Notes under the pieces: generated by a model
Databases searched by the model: none
What the model saw: the letters and a program-made list of their open reading frames with translations, nothing else
Told to the model about the DNA's origin: nothing
Position numbers and translations under genes: made by a program
Assembly (NCBI GenBank): GCA_963768075.1
Contig: CAVYHD010000018.1
Location: forward strand, 62,001-126,000
Length of the DNA: 64,000 nt
Source: QHXW01 sp963768075
GTDB lineage: Bacteria; Acidobacteriota; Terriglobia; Bryobacterales; Bryobacteraceae
Direction of reading: 5' to 3'
Shown: piece by piece, positions 25,245 to 34,847 of the stretch
Numbering within the stretch: the first letter of the stretch is position 1
How the letters are laid out: every line of letters begins with the position of its first letter

Positions 25245-26687
25245 ATGACAACTACTCCCGGTTCTCCCAGACGCGGCTGGCTCGCGCCCGTCGTGTATCT
25301 ATCCAACAACTGGATCAGCCAGATTGGTGTTGTGATCGTCACCTCGGCGACGGTCCTCTGGCTGGTGATGCTGCCCTCAACCTTGCGCGGGGAGTTCGCG
25401 AACCCCTACGTGGGTATTTTGATGTACCTCGCGCTGCCGGCGGTCTTTATCGGCGGGTTGATTCTGATTCCGCTGGGCATTTTCTGGGAGAAGCGGCGCC
25501 AGCGGATTTCGGGCAAGATGCCGGCGAATTTTCCTCCGCTCGATTTTCAGAGCCGCGAGTTGCGGCGGCTGCTCGCGTTTATTGGCGTCACCACGTTCGC
25601 CAACGTGCTGATCGCGGGGCAACTCTCGTACAGCGCCGTGAATTACATGGACAGCGTGAGCTTCTGCGGGCAGACCTGTCACACGGTGATGCAGCCCGAG
25701 TTCACGGCCTACCAGAATTCGCCGCACTCGCACGTGGAATGCGTCGCGTGCCATATCGGACCCGGGGCGGGCTGGTTTGTGCGCAGCAAGCTATCCGGTG
25801 TGCGGCAGTTGGTCGCCGTCACGTTTCACACGTATTCACGGCCGATTGCCGCGCCGGTGCAAAACCTGCGGCCTGCGCGCGAGACGTGCGAAGCCTGCCA
25901 CTGGCCGCAGCAGTCCGCCGGGGACCGGCTGCGGGTGATCTCGAATTTCGCGGATGACGAACACAACACCGCCACCAAGACCGTGCTCATGATGCACCTT
26001 GGCGGCGGTATCGGCGCGGCGGGAATTCATGGCATGCACATGGGGCCGGGAGTACGCATCCGTTACGCGCATAGCGATGCGAAGCGGCAGGTGATTCCGT
26101 GGGTCGAGTACCGGGATGCCGCGGGAAAAACTACGGCCTACACTTCGAGCGATGCCAAGGGCGCCATGCCGGGGAATCTCGATGTGCGCGAGATGGACTG
26201 CATCGATTGCCACAACCGGCCGACGCACGCATATCAACTGCCGGATCGGGCAGTGGACTTGAAACTCGCGGACGGGTCGATTTCGCCGGCGCTGCCGTTT
26301 GCCAAGAAGACCGCTGTGGCACTGCTGAAGGCGGCCTATGCTTCGCGTGCGGAGGCGGAGGCGCGGATACCGGCGGCGTTCGCGGCGTTCTATCGCGAAA
26401 AGTACCCGGCCGTTTATACGGCAGCGCGGAGTGATGTCGAGCGCTCGGCGCAAGGGGTGCTGGCGGTCTACCAGCGCAACATTTTCCCCGAAATGAATGT
26501 CACCTGGGGTACCTATCCGAACAACATCGGGCACACGGATTCTCCGGGCTGTTTCCGGTGCCATGATGACAGCCACGTGGCGGCGGGCGGCGCCAAGGTC
26601 ACGCAGGATTGCGGGGCGTGCCACAATATGCTGGCAATGGACGAGGCGCAGCCAAAGGTGCTGGTGGACCTGGGGCTGACGAAGTAG
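25245..26687 (+). CDS. NapC/NirT-family multiheme cytochrome c (quinol dehydrogenase type)
   Basis: 480 residues. Three hydrophobic segments (about 24-43, 55-80, 108-128) anchor it in the inner membrane, followed by a periplasmic heme domain. Heme motifs are CGQTCH (an atypical CxxxCH at residue 141), CVACH, CEACH, CIDCH, CFRCH and CGACH, six in all. The stretch HIGPGAGWFVRSKLSG and SRPIAAPVQNLRPARETC is typical of the long NapC/NirT-like proteins of delta-proteobacteria and Acidobacteria. Family role: oxidise menaquinol and pass electrons to periplasmic cytochromes, the CymA-like function an mtr conduit needs. It is a separate transcription unit from the mtr-like genes. Confidence 0.85.
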   Translation: MTTTPGSPRRGWLAPVVYLSNNWISQIGVVIVTSATVLWLVMLPSTLRGEFANPYVGILMYLALPAVFIGGLILIPLGIFWEKRRQRISGKMPANFPPLDFQSRELRRLLAFIGVTTFANVLIAGQLSYSAVNYMDSVSFCGQTCHTVMQPEFTAYQNSPHSHVECVACHIGPGAGWFVRSKLSGVRQLVAVTFHTYSRPIAAPVQNLRPARETCEACHWPQQSAGDRLRVISNFADDEHNTATKTVLMMHLGGGIGAAGIHGMHMGPGVRIRYAHSDAKRQVIPWVEYRDAAGKTTAYTSSDAKGAMPGNLDVREMDCIDCHNRPTHAYQLPDRAVDLKLADGSISPALPFAKKTAVALLKAAYASRAEAEARIPAAFAAFYREKYPAVYTAARSDVERSAQGVLAVYQRNIFPEMNVTWGTYPNNIGHTDSPGCFRCHDDSHVAAGGAKVTQDCGACHNMLAMDEAQPKVLVDLGLTK

Positions 26688-26799
26688 CGGAAGCCTGCGA
26701 GCGGAAAATTGCTTCGCCATCGCTTCCATTTCCCACTACCCGGCCCGCGACGATTGATTATAATCGAGTGGGATCCGGAATTGAACGAGGGGGATAGCG

Positions 26800-27264
26800 A
26801 TGCCAGACACCAAGTTCCTGATGACCATGCAAATGCACACACAGGGCCACCTAACCGCTCCGAGCACGAAGAAAGGTAGCTTAAAATTTGGATCCGGCAT
26901 GGAATGTCACAGCTTCGAGTACGGAGTGATAGCGCAGTACGACCCTGGGGCTGGCCAGCCGACAGGCAAACGAACTCACTCTCCGATCATTATTAAAAGA
27001 GAGGTCGATGCGGCATCGCCTTTGCTCCTTCAGTGCTTGGCCACAAACGAAGTTTTTAAATCGGTGAAATTTACATTCAGCAGAGCTGGTGCTCGCGGGA
27101 AGCCTCTCGTGGCTCACACCATCGAACTAATAAGCGCCACCATCACACACCTCAGGCTAGTAACGCTTTCGGGCCGAAAGTGCCAAGAGGTGACCCTGGC
27201 ATATGACGACTGGCTGGTCAACGGAGTACCCCGAGGGATCATTCCGTATTCCTATTTGTCTTGA
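26800..27264 (+). CDS. Hcp family type VI secretion tube protein (solitary)
   Basis: 154 residues. It shows the Hcp pattern: N-terminal strand (FLMTMQMHTQGHL), the loop segment CHSFEYGVIAQYDPGAGQPT, then GKRTHSPIIIKREVDAASPL, LLQCLATNEVFKSVKFTF, and a final strand near VTLAYDDW. Hcp hexamers stack into the type VI tube or serve as effector carriers. No tssB/C, baseplate or vgrG gene is visible within the window, so it is either an orphan supplying a distant system or part of another contractile-like device. GAGGGGG precedes ATG 26800. Confidence 0.8.
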   Translation: MPDTKFLMTMQMHTQGHLTAPSTKKGSLKFGSGMECHSFEYGVIAQYDPGAGQPTGKRTHSPIIIKREVDAASPLLLQCLATNEVFKSVKFTFSRAGARGKPLVAHTIELISATITHLRLVTLSGRKCQEVTLAYDDWLVNGVPRGIIPYSYLS

Positions 27265-27441
27265 CCGCGAGTAAGAGTTTCAATACCAGGCGGTAAGTTA
27301 ATGATTCCGCTGTGTTTATATTCCCGCCATCCCCGTACCTCGTTTTATAGCGATCGAAAGATGGCTTGCGTTGGCCGTGCGGCCTTCAGCATTATTTGCC
27401 TCATGATTACACAAGGCAAGACTGCACTCAGGAGGCTGCAG

Positions 27442-27621
27442 ATGCATTTTAGACGGTTTCTTTGCGAAGAGGAAGGGCAGGACCTGATCGAATACACGCT
27501 GCTGCTGGCGTTCGTCTGTCTGGCTTCCGCGGCGCTATTTATCTCGGCGGGAGGCAGTGTGTCGGGTATCTGGACAGCGGCGAACAGCGATCTCGCCAAG
27601 GCCAATACATCCGCCAGCTAA
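27442..27621 (+). CDS. Flp/Fap-type pilin subunit
   Basis: 59 residues from ATG 27442 (AGGAGG ten bases upstream). Short basic leader, then the pilin hydrophobic segment beginning EEGQDLIEYTLLLAFVCLAS, the classical G/Q-D-L-I-E-Y-x-L motif recognised by prepilin peptidase, and a short Ala/Ser tail. Flp pilins build tight-adherence pili. No tad assembly genes are nearby; orphan flp genes are common. Confidence 0.85.
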   Translation: MHFRRFLCEEEGQDLIEYTLLLAFVCLASAALFISAGGSVSGIWTAANSDLAKANTSAS

Positions 27622-27624
27622 GAT

Positions 27625-28521
27625 TTAGCGCAGCACCGGAGTGGACTGCTCGAGGAAGAGCTCGAGGAAAGACCGCACGGCGTGGTTGAGGCGTTTGCGT
27701 TTCCGGTGGACGATTCCCACCGGACGCACGAGTTCAGGGGCGTGCAAAGGGATGGAGACCAGGCGCCCCTGCGCGATTTCGGCCTGCATGGTCCGGGCCG
27801 GCAGAATGCTGATGCCGGAGCCGAGCGCCACGGCTTCCTTGATCATCTGAATGTTGTCGAACTGCATCGCCATCCGGATTTCGATGCCGTGCTCGCGGAA
27901 GAAATGATCCAGCTCGCGCCGGATCATGAGCTCTTCGTCGAAGCCGACGAATTCCTGGCCATCGAGATCGGCAGGTAAAAGGACGGCCTTCGCGGCCAGC
28001 GGATGTGACGGCGGTGCGGCCACCGACATCTCCTCCTCGCGCCAGGGAATCACTGCGAGTTCCTTTGTGCCTACGGGATAACTCACGAGGCCCAGATCGG
28101 CCTGATCGGCGACGACGGCTTCGTAAACCTTGTCGGGCCGCAGATAATCGACGTGCAGCTGTGTGTTAGGAAATCGGGCCGCGAATTCGTCTTGCAGCCG
28201 CGAGATTTCCGATAGTCCGATCGAATAGATCGAAGCCACACGCACCGTTCCTTCCACCGATTCCTTCAAGTTTTCAAACTGCACCTGAAACTGCTCCTCG
28301 CGGCGCAGCACGTCGCGGCAGAGATCGCAGAAAAGCTTACCGACGGGCGTGAGCGCAAGAGGGCGCGTGGTGCGGTCAAGCAGGGCGGCGCCGAAGCGGC
28401 GCTCCAAATCCTGGATAGCCTGGCTGGCGGCGGACTGACTGATCCCATTGAGGGACGCTCCCCGGCTGACGCTCTTGTTTTGCGCTATATCGCGGAAAAG
28501 CTTGAGGTTATCGAAGAGCAC
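27625..28521 (-). CDS. LysR-family transcriptional regulator, divergent from gltBD
   Basis: 298 residues. N-terminal winged helix (LFRDIAQNKSVSRGASLNGI, SQSAASQAIQDLERRFGAALLDR) and a LysR effector-binding domain. The start is GTG 28521. It is divergent from gltB with a 106-bp spacer, the same arrangement as GltC and gltAB in Bacillus, so control of glutamate synthase is a reasonable inference. The domain is otherwise of the CysB/CynR-like general type and does not name the effector. Confidence 0.85.
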   Translation of the reverse strand: MLFDNLKLFRDIAQNKSVSRGASLNGISQSAASQAIQDLERRFGAALLDRTTRPLALTPVGKLFCDLCRDVLRREEQFQVQFENLKESVEGTVRVASIYSIGLSEISRLQDEFAARFPNTQLHVDYLRPDKVYEAVVADQADLGLVSYPVGTKELAVIPWREEEMSVAAPPSHPLAAKAVLLPADLDGQEFVGFDEELMIRRELDHFFREHGIEIRMAMQFDNIQMIKEAVALGSGISILPARTMQAEIAQGRLVSIPLHAPELVRPVGIVHRKRKRLNHAVRSFLELFLEQSTPVLR

Positions 28522-28527
28522 CGAATC

Positions 28528-28555
28528 AGCATAGCATAAGCGTTTCTAATGTCAA
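28528..28555 (-). promoter_or_regulatory. Possible sigma-70 promoter of the LysR gene
   Basis: On the minus strand, TTGACA at 28555-28550, a 16-base spacer and TATGCT at 28533-28528. The start codon at 28521 then falls close to the expected transcription start, implying a nearly leaderless mRNA or a further upstream start. On the plus strand a TATAAT at 28580-28585 may serve gltB, but without a good -35 box, as expected for an activator-dependent promoter. Confidence 0.4.
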
Positions 28556-28627
28556 TACAACGTTAAATTTCTATTGCCTTATAATTCATTAGTTGCTATA
28601 TTTATTCAACTCCCCGTTGGAGACACC

Positions 28628-31600
28628 ATGAAAGATCCCACCCCGAGTACAGGTCTACCTGCACCGCAGGGACTTTACGACCCGGCAAACGAGCGGGACG
28701 CGTGCGGCATCGGGTTTGTGGCCAACATCAAAGGCCAAAAATCGCACGACATTATCCTGAAGGGCATTCAAGTTCTGATCAACCTGACGCATCGCGGCGC
28801 TTGCGGCTGCGATCCGGAAACCGGCGATGGCGCCGGCGTGCTGATTCAGATTCCGCACAAGTTTTTCGCGCGCGAGTGCGCCGCGCTCGGGTTCACACTG
28901 CCGGAACCGGGCGAGTATGGCGTGGGCCTGGTGTTTCTGCCGGTGGAGAAGCCGGAGCGGTTGCAGTGCGAAGGCATTCTGGAGCGCATCGCGCGCGAGG
29001 AAGGGCTGCACGTAATCGGGTGGCGGGATACGCCGATTGACGGTTCGGCGATCGGGCGCGTGGCGCGCAACTCACAACCGTATATTGAGCAGATTTTCAT
29101 CCGGCGCAGCCACGAAATGACCGAAGACCAGCTGGAGCGCAAGCTGTACGTGGTGCGCAAGCGCGCGGAAATTGAAATCGCGAATTCGGATATTCCGGAC
29201 AAAGACTTCTTTTACGTGCCTTCGCTCTCGTGCCGGACCATTGTCTATAAGGGTCTGCTGCTGGCGCCGCAGATTGCGAAATTCTACGTCGAGCTTTCCG
29301 ATCCGGACGTTATGAGCGCGCTATGCCTGGTGCACCAGCGCTTTTCGACCAACACTTTTCCGAGCTGGCCTCTCGCGCACCCGTACCGTTACATCGCGCA
29401 CAATGGGGAAATCAACACGCTGCGCGGCAACGTGAACTGGATGTATGCGCGGCAATCGATTCTGGAATCCCCGCTGTTCGGCGACGACATTAAGAAACTG
29501 TTCCCGATCGTGACGCCGGGCGGCAGCGATTCCGCCAGCTTCGACAACGTGGTGGAGCTGCTGTACCTGGCGGGCCGCGACCTCCCGCACGCCATGGCGA
29601 TGCTGATTCCGGAAGCGTGGGCGTCAAACGAGCACATGCTTCCGGAGAAGAAGGCCTTTTACGAATATCACGCCTCCTTGATGGAGCCGTGGGACGGGCC
29701 GGCGGCGATTGCCTTCACCGACGGGCGCGTGATCGGGGCGACGCTCGATCGCAATGGATTGCGGCCGGCGCGATACCTGGTGACACACGATGATCTTGTG
29801 GTGATGGCGTCAGAGACCGGCGTGTTGGCCATCAAGCCCGAAGACGTGCGGATGAAGGGCCGTTTGCAGCCGGGCAAGATGTTGCTGGTGGACACCGTCG
29901 CGGGCCAGATCATTCCTGATAAAGAACTCAAGCGCCGTCTTTACACGCGGCGGCCGTACGCACAGTGGCTGAAGGAGAACCAGATCCACCTGGATGATCT
30001 TCCGGAGCCGCCGCGCGTGTACGGCCACGATCCGGAATCGCTCGTGATGCGACAGCGGGCGTTCGGGTACACCGATGAAGACGTCCGGATACTGCTCGGA
30101 CCGATGGCGGCGAGGGGCGAGGAGCCGGTGGGCTCGATGGGGATCGATACGCCGCTCGCGTGCCTGTCGGACAAGCCGCAGCCCCTGTTCCATTATTTCA
30201 AACAGCTTTTTGCGCAGGTGACGAATCCGCCGATTGACCCGATTCGCGAAGAGATGGTGATGTCGCTCATCAGCTATATCGGAAAGGAGCGCAACATTCT
30301 GGATGAGACGCCAAAGCACTGCCACACGCTGCGCATGCCGCATCCGATTCTGACTAGCCGCGACCTGGAGCGGCTGCGGCGCGTTTCGCAGGGCGACTAC
30401 CTTTGCACGACGCTGCCGGCGCTGTTTCGCGCGGATGGCGGCGCCAAGGAGCTGGAACGTTCGTTGAATGCGCTCTGCCGCGGGGCTTCGCAGGCCATCA
30501 AAAACGGCTACACCATGATCATCCTCTCGGACCGTGGCGTCGATGAGGAAGACGCGCCCATTCCGAGCTTGCTGGCGCTCACCGCGGTGCACAACCATCT
30601 GGTCCGGGAAAAAACGCGGACGCAAGTCGCGTTGATCATTGAGTCGGGTGAGCCGCGCGAGGTAATGCATTTTTGCCTGTTGATCGGGTATGGTGCGAGC
30701 GCGGTGAATCCCTATCTCGCCATCGAGACGCTGGAGAACATGGCGAACAGCGGCTTGCTGCCCGAAGGCGTCACGTTTGAAAAAGCCCTGAAAAATTACG
30801 TCAAGGCAATCAATAAGGGCTTGCTGAAGGTGGCTTCGAAGATGGGCATCTCAACGCTGCAAAGCTACCGCGGCGCGCAGGTGTTCGAGGCCATCGGATT
30901 GAACAAATCGCTCGTCGAACGATATTTCACAGGCACGGCGTCGCGCATCGAAGGGGTGGGGCTGGAGGTGCTGGCCGAGGAGGCCCGCCGCAAGCATGAG
31001 CACGCACGGCGGCCGGCGACGGATTTCGACACGGAACTGGCCGTGGGCGGAAACTATCAATACCGGGTGCGCGGCGAGTATCACCTTTACAATCCGCAGA
31101 CGGTGGCGAAGCTGCAGCATGCGGTGCAGCAGTCGAGCTTCCAGACGTTTCAGGAATATACGAGCCTGATCGATCAGCAGAACAAGCAGCTATGCACCCT
31201 GCGCGGCCTCATGGAGTTTAAACCGGGCACGCCGGTGCCGATTGAGGAAGTGGAGCCGGCCAAGGAAATCGTGAAGCGCTTCGCTACCGGCGCGATGTCG
31301 TTTGGCTCCATCAGTAAAGAGACGCACGAGACGCTCGCCATCGCGATGAACCGCATTGGCGGCAAATCCAACACCGGGGAAGGCGGCGAAGACGAGGCCC
31401 GGTTCCAGCGCGACCCGAATGGCGACTGGCGGCGCAGCGCGATCAAGCAAGTCGCGTCGGCGCGGTTCGGCGTTACGACCAACTACCTTGTAAACGCCGA
31501 CGAATTGCAGATCAAGATGGCGCAGGGCGCGAAGCCCGGCGAGGGCGGGCAGCTTCCGGGATACAAAGTTGACGAGGTGATTGCGAAGGTGCGGCACTCG

Positions 31601-33208
31601 ATTCCCGGCGTAGGCCTGATTTCGCCGCCGCCGCACCACGATATTTACTCGATCGAAGATCTGGCCCAGTTGATCTACGATCTGAAGAACGCTAACCCGC
31701 GGGCGCGGATTTCGGTCAAGCTGGTGGCCGAAGTGGGAGTGGGGACCGTGGCCGCGGGCGTTGCGAAGGCGCACGCCGACGTGGTGCTGATCAGCGGGCA
31801 CGATGGCGGCACGGGCGCATCGCCGCTGACCTCGCTGCAACACTCGGGGATTCCGTGGGAGCTGGGCCTGGCCGAAACGCAGCAGGTGCTGGTGCTGAAC
31901 GATCTGCGCGGGCGCATCAGGGTGCAGACCGATGGCAAGCTGCAAACCGGAAGGGACGTGGCCATTGCCGCGCTGCTGGGCGCGGAGGAGTTTGGGTTCT
32001 CGACCGCGCCGCTCGTGGCGCTGGGCTGCATCATGATGCGGAAATGCCACCTCAATACGTGTCCGGTGGGTATCGCGACGCAGGATCCCGAGCTGCGCAA
32101 GAAATTTCAGGGTACTCCCGAGCACGCGATCAATTTCTTTTTCTTCATTGCCGAGCAGCTGCGCGAGATCATGGCCAAGCTCGGCTTCCGCAGCTTCAAC
32201 GAGATGGTAGGGCGCGTGGACATGCTGGACATGCGCGCGGCGGCTGGCCATTGGAAGGCCAAGGGCCTCGACTTTTCGTCGATCCTCTACAACCCGGCGA
32301 TGCCATCGCGCATCGCGCGGCGCAAGATCCAGGAGCAGGATCACGGCCTGGAAAATGCGCTGGACCATACGCTGATCGACCTGGCGAGGGAAGCGCTCGA
32401 AAGCCAGACGCCCGTCGAGATCAAGCTGCCGATTCGCAACGTGCATCGCACGGTGGGCACGATGCTTTCGGGCGAGGTGGCGCGGCGGTACGGATCGGCG
32501 GGATTGCCGGAGGATACGATCCGCTGCCAGTTCACGGGATCGGCCGGGCAGAGCTTTGGCGCGTTTCTGGCGCACGGCATTGCCCTGTCGCTCGAAGGAG
32601 ACGCCAACGATTACACCGGCAAGGGACTTTCGGGCGGCCGGCTGGTGGTTTATCCGCCGCACACTTCGACGTTCCTGCCGGAGGAAAACATCCTGATCGG
32701 CAACGTGGTGCTCTACGGCGCGACCAGTGGGGAAGCGTACTTCAACGGCATGGCGGGCGAGCGGTTCGCGGTGCGCAATTCCGGTGCGACTGCCGTGGTG
32801 GAAGGCGTGGGCGATCATGGCTGCGAATACATGACCAAAGGCCTGGTGGTGGTGTTGGGCAGGGCCGGGCGTAACTTCGCGGCGGGCATGAGCGGCGGCA
32901 TTGCATACGTGCTCGATGAAGAGGGCGACTTCGCGGAAAAGCGCTGCAACCTGGCGGCGGTCGATCTGGAGGCGGTGCGGGAGAAGTCGGATGTTGAGCT
33001 GTTGCGGAACCTGATCGCGAAGCATTTCGAGTACACCGGAAGCCCGCGCGCCAAGTGGATTCTGGAGAACTGGGACACAATGCTGCCGAAGTTTCTGAAA
33101 GTGTTCCCGCACGAGTACAAGCGAGTGCTGGGAATTCCGCGCAAGCCGGCGCAAACTTTTGCGCCGGTTCCGCCGGCAGCAGCGGCCCGGCAGGTGGCGC
33201 ATGGGTAA
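28628..33208 (+). CDS. gltB: Glutamate synthase (NADPH) large subunit
   Basis: 1526 residues from ATG 28628 (GGAG upstream). The N-terminal class-II glutaminase domain follows a propeptide; the nucleophile is the Cys in ERDACGIGF (about residue 26). The central domain follows, then the FMN synthase domain with the 3Fe-4S cysteines in CIMMRKCHLNTCPVGIATQ, then the C-terminal beta-helix GXGXG domain (GDANDYTGKGLSGG). Length and order are normal. It transfers the glutamine amide to 2-oxoglutarate, giving two glutamates, with electrons from the GltD subunit. Stop overlaps the gltD start by 8 bp. Confidence 0.97.
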   Translation: MKDPTPSTGLPAPQGLYDPANERDACGIGFVANIKGQKSHDIILKGIQVLINLTHRGACGCDPETGDGAGVLIQIPHKFFARECAALGFTLPEPGEYGVGLVFLPVEKPERLQCEGILERIAREEGLHVIGWRDTPIDGSAIGRVARNSQPYIEQIFIRRSHEMTEDQLERKLYVVRKRAEIEIANSDIPDKDFFYVPSLSCRTIVYKGLLLAPQIAKFYVELSDPDVMSALCLVHQRFSTNTFPSWPLAHPYRYIAHNGEINTLRGNVNWMYARQSILESPLFGDDIKKLFPIVTPGGSDSASFDNVVELLYLAGRDLPHAMAMLIPEAWASNEHMLPEKKAFYEYHASLMEPWDGPAAIAFTDGRVIGATLDRNGLRPARYLVTHDDLVVMASETGVLAIKPEDVRMKGRLQPGKMLLVDTVAGQIIPDKELKRRLYTRRPYAQWLKENQIHLDDLPEPPRVYGHDPESLVMRQRAFGYTDEDVRILLGPMAARGEEPVGSMGIDTPLACLSDKPQPLFHYFKQLFAQVTNPPIDPIREEMVMSLISYIGKERNILDETPKHCHTLRMPHPILTSRDLERLRRVSQGDYLCTTLPALFRADGGAKELERSLNALCRGASQAIKNGYTMIILSDRGVDEEDAPIPSLLALTAVHNHLVREKTRTQVALIIESGEPREVMHFCLLIGYGASAVNPYLAIETLENMANSGLLPEGVTFEKALKNYVKAINKGLLKVASKMGISTLQSYRGAQVFEAIGLNKSLVERYFTGTASRIEGVGLEVLAEEARRKHEHARRPATDFDTELAVGGNYQYRVRGEYHLYNPQTVAKLQHAVQQSSFQTFQEYTSLIDQQNKQLCTLRGLMEFKPGTPVPIEEVEPAKEIVKRFATGAMSFGSISKETHETLAIAMNRIGGKSNTGEGGEDEARFQRDPNGDWRRSAIKQVASARFGVTTNYLVNADELQIKMAQGAKPGEGGQLPGYKVDEVIAKVRHSIPGVGLISPPPHHDIYSIEDLAQLIYDLKNANPRARISVKLVAEVGVGTVAAGVAKAHADVVLISGHDGGTGASPLTSLQHSGIPWELGLAETQQVLVLNDLRGRIRVQTDGKLQTGRDVAIAALLGAEEFGFSTAPLVALGCIMMRKCHLNTCPVGIATQDPELRKKFQGTPEHAINFFFFIAEQLREIMAKLGFRSFNEMVGRVDMLDMRAAAGHWKAKGLDFSSILYNPAMPSRIARRKIQEQDHGLENALDHTLIDLAREALESQTPVEIKLPIRNVHRTVGTMLSGEVARRYGSAGLPEDTIRCQFTGSAGQSFGAFLAHGIALSLEGDANDYTGKGLSGGRLVVYPPHTSTFLPEENILIGNVVLYGATSGEAYFNGMAGERFAVRNSGATAVVEGVGDHGCEYMTKGLVVVLGRAGRNFAAGMSGGIAYVLDEEGDFAEKRCNLAAVDLEAVREKSDVELLRNLIAKHFEYTGSPRAKWILENWDTMLPKFLKVFPHEYKRVLGIPRKPAQTFAPVPPAAAARQVAHG

Positions 33209-34616
33209 GGACACCGGATTCATGGAGCACACGCGCGAGATGCCGAAGCGGCGTCCCGTGAGCGAGCGCATCAATGACTGGTTCGAGATCTATCTCGACT
33301 TTCCGCAAGAGAATCTGCGCACACAAGGCGCGCGGTGCATGGACTGCGGCGTGCCCTTCTGCCACACGGGCTGCCCGCTCACCAATATCATTCCCGACTG
33401 GAACGACCTGGTGTATCGCGGCCGATGGCGCGAGGCCATTCGTGTACTGCACTCGACCAACAACTTTCCGGAATTCACGGGGCGCATCTGCCCTGCCCCG
33501 TGCGAAGCGGCGTGCGTGCTCGGAATCAATGAGCCGCCGGTGACTATCAAGCAGATCGAAAAAAGCATTGTGGATTATGCGTTCGCGCAGGGATGGATTC
33601 GTCCCGAGCCGCCGGCAACGCGCACCGGAAAGCGCGTGGCGGTGGTGGGGTCGGGCCCGGCGGGGCTCGCGGCCGCGCAGCAACTGGCGCGTGCGGGGCA
33701 CTGGGTGACGGTTTTCGAGAAAGCCGATCGCATCGGCGGCCTGCTGCGCTACGGCATCCCCAATTTCAAAATGGAGAAGCATCTGATCGACCGCCGGCTC
33801 CAACAGATGACGGCCGAAGGCGTGGAGTTCCGGCCGAATTCGCACGTCGGCGGGAATGTGCCGGTGGAGGATCTACGCAAGGAGTTCGCGGCGATTCTGC
33901 TCGCGGGCGGCTCCGAGTGGCCGCGCGATCTCAGCGTACCGGGTCGCGAGTTGCGCGGCATCCATTACGCCATGGAGTATCTACCGCAGCAGAACAAGAT
34001 CTGCGAAGGGGATGCGGTGGCGCAGCAGATTCTCGCCACGGGCAAACACGTGGTGATCATCGGTGGCGGCGATACGGGCGCGGATTGCCTGGGAACGACG
34101 CATCGCCAGAAGCCGGCGTCGGTACATCAATTCGAGCTTCTGCCCGTGCCGCCGAAGGAACGCTCGCCGCTCACGCCGTGGCCGCTCTGGCCGATGCAAT
34201 TGCGCGTGGAGGGTGCGCACGAAGAAGGCGGGAATCGCGAGTGGAGCGTCGCCACCACGAAATTCACGGGCGACGAAAACGGCAATGTGAAGCAATTGCA
34301 CGCCGTGCGAGTTGGCCCTCCACCCAAGTTTGAACCGGTGCCGGGAACCGAATTCACGCTGGATGCCGACCTGGTGTTGCTGGCGATGGGTTTTCTCGGG
34401 CCGGTGCGCAACGGCATGATCGAGCAGCTCGGAGTACAGCTCGACGCGCGCGGCAACGTCGCCGCCGATGAGAACTACATGTCGTCGGTGCCTGGTGTTT
34501 TCGCCGCGGGTGACATGCGGCGCGGACAATCGCTCGTGGTCTGGGCGATTGCCGAGGGCCGCAAGGCGGCGGCGGGAGTGGATCGGTATCTCATGGGAGA
34601 GACCAAGCTCCCGTAG
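33201..34616 (+). CDS. gltD: Glutamate synthase small subunit
   Basis: 471 residues from ATG 33201, overlapping the gltB stop. N-terminal Fe-S cysteine pattern (CMDCGVPFCHTGCPL and CPAPCEAAC), FAD site GSGPAGLAAAQ and NADPH site GGGDTGADC. It is the beta subunit that oxidises NADPH and feeds electrons to GltB. Complete and of normal length. Confidence 0.96.
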   Translation: MGKDTGFMEHTREMPKRRPVSERINDWFEIYLDFPQENLRTQGARCMDCGVPFCHTGCPLTNIIPDWNDLVYRGRWREAIRVLHSTNNFPEFTGRICPAPCEAACVLGINEPPVTIKQIEKSIVDYAFAQGWIRPEPPATRTGKRVAVVGSGPAGLAAAQQLARAGHWVTVFEKADRIGGLLRYGIPNFKMEKHLIDRRLQQMTAEGVEFRPNSHVGGNVPVEDLRKEFAAILLAGGSEWPRDLSVPGRELRGIHYAMEYLPQQNKICEGDAVAQQILATGKHVVIIGGGDTGADCLGTTHRQKPASVHQFELLPVPPKERSPLTPWPLWPMQLRVEGAHEEGGNREWSVATTKFTGDENGNVKQLHAVRVGPPPKFEPVPGTEFTLDADLVLLAMGFLGPVRNGMIEQLGVQLDARGNVAADENYMSSVPGVFAAGDMRRGQSLVVWAIAEGRKAAAGVDRYLMGETKLP

Positions 34617-34652
34617 CAAGGCAAAAGACAAAGGGCAAAAGACAAAAGGCAA
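34617..34652 (+). repeat. Short AAAGGCAAAAGAC-type direct repeat
   Basis: An about 14-base purine-rich unit (GGCAAAAGACAAA) is repeated two and a half times between gltD and the next gene, right up to its ATG. Confidence 0.7.
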
Positions 34653-34847
34653 ATGGAAGAACTGCGGCTCGATTACTCGGATGATGGCGTTGATCTCACG
34701 CTGGTCCGTTGGATGTTATCCTTGACACCGGCGGAGCGGCTGGAAGCGCTCCAGCAGTATGTGGATTCAGTAGCGACAATCCGTGGCGGAAACTCCCAAG
34801 CCCGACTTTCTTCCGATCCTGCGCATTCTAACCACGCACGAAGTTGA
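34653..34847 (+). CDS. Small protein preceding a nucleotidyltransferase
   Basis: 64 residues, acidic N-terminus (MEELRLDYSDDGVDLTL) and a helix with LTPAERLEALQQYVDSV. The last third overlaps the following gene by 65 bp. I recall similar short proteins placed before nucleotidyltransferase-fold genes but cannot name a family. A toxin-antitoxin-like pairing is possible, not shown. Confidence 0.5.
   Translation: MEELRLDYSDDGVDLTLVRWMLSLTPAERLEALQQYVDSVATIRGGNSQARLSSDPAHSNHARS

Noticed and set aside
14666..27264. A full type VI secretion locus between the two Hcp-like genes
   Set aside because: No sheath, baseplate, ATPase or VgrG gene is present; the genes between them are cytochromes and accessory proteins.
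31190..33274. 694-residue minus-strand open frame opposite gltB
   Set aside because: gltB has every catalytic motif in the opposite frame; the antisense frame has no family features, only Arg/His-rich sequence typical of high-GC shadows.
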